DNA of 64,000 bases from Bacteroidetes bacterium HLUCCA01 (GTDB lineage Bacteria; Bacteroidota; Rhodothermia; Balneolales; HLUCCA01). Shown here in pieces: positions 63,906-64,000 of this stretch (within the stretch, counting starts at the first letter, position 1; every line of letters begins with the position of its first letter). The stretch covers positions 119,940 through 183,939 of the forward strand of contig LIHN01000007.1 in assembly GCA_001314545.1 (NCBI GenBank), written 5' to 3'. The translations under genes and the position numbers were made by a program. The notes under the pieces were generated by a model. That model was not told where the DNA came from and did not search any database. It saw nothing but the letters and a program-made list of their open reading frames with translations.

Positions 63906-64000
63906 CCGGCAACATCCGGCAACATCCGGCAACATCCGGCAACATCCGGCAACATCCGGCAACATCCGGCAACATCCGGCAACATCCGGCAACATCCGGC
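63906..64000. repeat. 10-bp tandem repeat array upstream of asd (continues beyond window)
   Basis: Nine identical copies of AACATCCGGC (63911-64000) plus a partial leading unit (63906-63910), with no differences between copies. It runs off the window end. It lies about 120 bases upstream of the asd start, in the region where its promoter is expected. Confidence 0.95.

Noticed and set aside
63786..63995. N-terminal extension of asd made of MLPDVAGCCR repeats
   Set aside because: Translation of the 10-bp array; the conserved enzyme start is at 63785.
63906..64000. CRISPR-like array
   Set aside because: Units are contiguous with no spacers, so it is a simple tandem repeat.

Overview
The window looks like chromosomal DNA from a halotolerant or halophilic member of the Balneolota/Rhodothermota branch near the Bacteroidota. 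The evidence is: two secreted proteins ending in a type IX-secretion-style sorting domain (NYPNPFNPST / NFPNPFNPTT followed by a GVYLYRL strand); a FecI/FecR/TonB-receptor locus; a two-component-propeller sensor kinase; a Bacteroidota-type -7 box (TAnnTTTG) upstream of one gene; many lipoproteins and outer-membrane barrels; and a BCCT osmolyte transporter with a stress protein. The assignment is inference; no rRNA gene is present. I found no tRNA, rRNA, CRISPR array, transposase or integrase.

Layout. 1-1680: 3'-truncated PhnD-type sensor kinase (minus). 1991-7774: DUF5916 outer-membrane protein, OFA-type MFS transporter, methyltransferase + ZIP metal transporter. 8077-8151: hairpin cluster between convergent genes. 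8135-11762: NarL-type regulator and propeller sensor kinase. 12005-12883: DMT exporter. 13017-18437: tightly coupled minus-strand operon DUF1800 > DUF1501 (Tat, T9SS tail) > two WG-repeat lipoproteins. 18904-22354: heme A synthase and an S9 peptidase. 22329-25637: DUF4236 protein, serine hydrolase, small membrane protein (minus). 25723-31659: PLP decarboxylase, porin, small AT-rich gene, long non-coding stretch, glnS. 31750-38629: Asp-rich lipoprotein facing an ECF sigma > DUF5666 lipoprotein > FecR > TonB receptor operon. 38836-41362: a di-heme cytochrome c peroxidase gene split by an inserted AT-rich cassette. 41472-44989: short barrel, BCCT transporter, tandem UspA. 44996-52152: esterase, MATE, SelO, two histidine kinases. 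52234-57173: deacetylase-like protein coupled to an amidase/beta-lactamase-fold fusion lipoprotein; TrpB2. 57415-63785: LEA-type lipoprotein, gamma carbonic anhydrase, M1 peptidase, small protein, aminotransferase + aspartate-semialdehyde dehydrogenase. 63906-64000: 10-bp tandem repeat running off the end.

The most notable structure is at 38932-40228. An AT-rich segment carrying one lipoprotein serine-hydrolase gene and an attC-like folded 3' end sits inside the peroxidase gene. Removing exactly 38932-40228 rejoins the lipoprotein leader and the heme-binding body in one reading frame. The left edge (GTTGCCAGTA) is the exact inverse of a box at the start of the folded element (TACTGGCAAC), as expected for an integron-type gene cassette inserted at a secondary site. 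A second recurring theme is short tandem repeats (10, 18, 39, about 43 bp) within N-terminal linkers and next to genes.
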